A stretch of DNA of 64,000 nt. Origin: Eubacteriaceae bacterium (lineage in GTDB: Bacteria > Bacillota > Clostridia > Eubacteriales > Anaerofustaceae). The position numbers and the translations under genes are program-made. This document shows positions 63,057 through 64,000 of the stretch, in pieces. The stretch lies in NCBI GenBank assembly GCA_017551505.1, contig JAFZLL010000032.1, positions 1 through 64,000 on the forward strand. Direction: 5' to 3'. The notes beneath the pieces were generated by a model. It did no database searches. It saw nothing but the letters and a program-made list of their open reading frames with translations, and had not been told where the DNA came from. Numbering within the stretch: position 1 is the first letter of the stretch; each line of letters opens with the position of its first letter.

Positions 63057-63374
63057 AATTCTTTCCTCTGTTAATATTGTATTAATCGACCGTAAGTTAT
63101 ATAATTAATCGATATTTCCCTGCGGGCTAATTATAATTACTCAAACATCATTTTGGGGAAATAAGGCAAATAGGGAAGTAATGATCTTCCAGTTACTATT
63201 TTATACGTTTTTTTATCGCAATCAATAACCCGAGGGTAAACTTATCTGTTCGGAGGGAAACATAGGGAGATAATCTGTGTTGATCATTTGAATCAAATTC
63301 CAAAGCCGAATAAGAGGGTTTTTTTGTGTCCGAGTTCTTCTGCAAATTAATCATATATTTAAGGAGGATCTGTA
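63057..63374. promoter_or_regulatory. Divergent control region between araBDA and the esterase gene
   Basis: An AT-rich 318-bp region with a direct repeat ATTAATCGA at 63081-63089 and 63104-63112 (23 bp apart, about two helical turns), placed just before araB. It is a plausible operator for an arabinose regulator not encoded here. On the plus side, AAGGAGG (63361-63367) serves the esterase gene. No gene lies in this stretch. Confidence 0.4.
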
Positions 63375-64000
63375 ATGATCAGACAAGTCAAGATCGAAGG
63401 CGGTGAGATACGCGGTATCCCTGCAGCCGATCCAAGAGTAACAGCGTTCAAAGGGGTTCCCTTCGCGGCACCTCCGGTAGGGGAGAACCGCTGGAGAGCC
63501 CCGCAGCCGGTAATACCCTGGGAAGGAGTAAAAGAATGCTACACCTTCGCCCCTATCTCAATGCAGCACATCCCGGGACTGGATCTTAACAACATCTATT
63601 CCAGGGAATGGAACGTGGATCCCTCCATTCCCATGAGCGAGGACTGCCTCTATCTGAATGTCTGGACGCCTGCAAAGACTCCGGACGAGAAACTGCCCGT
63701 ATTGGTATGGTTCTTCGGCGGCGGCCTCAGGGAAGGCAATACTGCCGAGATGGAGTTCGACGGAGAGAGGATCGCCAGACGCGGAGTTGTAGTAGTTACC
63801 GTAAACTACAGACTTAATGTATTCGGCTTCTTTGCGCATCCGCAGCTGACCAAGGAGCAGCCCGACGCTCCGGCCAACTTCGGCCATCTCGACCAGCAGG
63901 CCGGCATCAAATGGGCTATCCGCAATATCGCCGCATTCGGCGGTGACCCAACCAATATCACAATAGGCGGACAGTCCGCAGGCGGCGGCAGCGTTGTCGC
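63375..64000 (+). CDS. Type-B carboxylesterase, N-terminal part (cut by the window edge)
   Basis: 208 full codons of a carboxylesterase/para-nitrobenzyl-esterase family protein. The marks are FKGVPFAAPPVGENRWRAPQP at the N-terminus, EDCLYLNVWTP, an oxyanion-hole region VWFFGGGLREGN, YRLNVFGFF, and the nucleophile elbow GGQSAGGGS with the catalytic Ser at about 202. Full members are 480-550 residues, so more than half lies outside. It has no signal peptide. A perfect AAGGAGG lies 8 bases before the ATG. It is transcribed away from the arabinose operon, which might link it to deacetylation or deferuloylation of arabinose-containing glycans; that is speculation. Confidence 0.92.
   Translation, partial: MIRQVKIEGGEIRGIPAADPRVTAFKGVPFAAPPVGENRWRAPQPVIPWEGVKECYTFAPISMQHIPGLDLNNIYSREWNVDPSIPMSEDCLYLNVWTPAKTPDEKLPVLVWFFGGGLREGNTAEMEFDGERIARRGVVVVTVNYRLNVFGFFAHPQLTKEQPDAPANFGHLDQQAGIKWAIRNIAAFGGDPTNITIGGQSAGGGSVV

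Noticed and set aside
63960-64000. Gln in the esterase nucleophile elbow (GGQSAGG instead of GESAGG)
   Set aside because: The Glu/Gln change before the catalytic Ser occurs in many active bacterial carboxylesterases, so it is not notable.

Overview
The window looks like a chromosomal segment of an anaerobic Gram-positive Firmicute of class Clostridia (Eubacteriales type). This rests on the gene content: a [FeFe] hydrogenase, lipid II amidation-type MurT/GatD homologues, Prp with a pre-cleaved-type L27, a CIRCE-controlled small heat-shock gene, an LCP cell-wall ligase and an acetyl-CoA-synthase-like protein. Strong Shine-Dalgarno sites, TTGACA/TATAAT promoters and intrinsic terminators support it. 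No transposase, integrase, phage gene or CRISPR array was recognised. The genus cannot be fixed from sequence alone.

Layout. 0.4-8.4 kb: phospho-beta-glucosidase, a flavodoxin-fold reductase, a degenerate GIY-YIG protein, an overlapping murT-gatD-racemase operon, a methyltransferase and a DUF2974 hydrolase. 8.5-11.5 kb: copper module (csoR, and copA carrying a C-terminal CopZ-like domain with its own start signals). 11.5-15.2 kb: GNAT protein, a full-length acetyl-CoA synthase homologue, and a divergent UPF0280 gene. 15.2-25.7 kb: typA, then recF-gyrB-gyrA followed without gaps by a DtxR-type regulator and a nuclease-helicase fusion. 25.8-29.4 kb: membrane PIG-L deacetylase, tRNA-Ser(CGA), PepV-like dipeptidase and a 55-residue membrane peptide. 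29.4-34.2 kb: complete branched-chain amino acid ABC operon livJHMGF. 34.3-39.4 kb: hydrogenase operon of the glutamate-synthase-linked kind, with an ECF S component and a divergent TetR. 39.6-45.3 kb: FAD oxidoreductase, hsp20, LCP protein, signal peptidase and rplU-prp-rpmA. 45.4-50.6 kb: DUF4173/HTH/DUF2975 cluster, initiator tRNA, DUF6273 surface protein, small proteins and tRNA-Pro(CGG). 50.9-56.0 kb: chorismate mutase and an operon joining cbiL and cbiK to an ABC-2 exporter and a two-domain surface protein. 56.6-59.2 kb: isochorismatase-like hydrolase, AlkX-like glycosylase and a nucleotidyltransferase. 59.3-64 kb: araBDA operon and the start of a type-B carboxylesterase.

The most unusual elements are enzymes that keep a family's fold but have lost its defining catalytic residues. 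(1) The acetyl-CoA synthase homologue at 12265-14364 keeps all four [4Fe-4S] cysteines with exact canonical spacing, but has Phe-Ala-Glu where the nickel-binding Cys-Gly-Cys should be. (2) The GatD homologue at 4153-4860 lacks both the nucleophilic Cys and the catalytic His; it is co-transcribed with a divergent MurT and a divergent alanine-racemase-like protein. (3) The cbiL/cbiK operon encodes two consecutive early corrinoid steps together with an exporter and a surface protein rather than with the rest of the pathway. Each could be a distinct, undescribed system. All functional statements are inferred from family knowledge and context; no database search was run.
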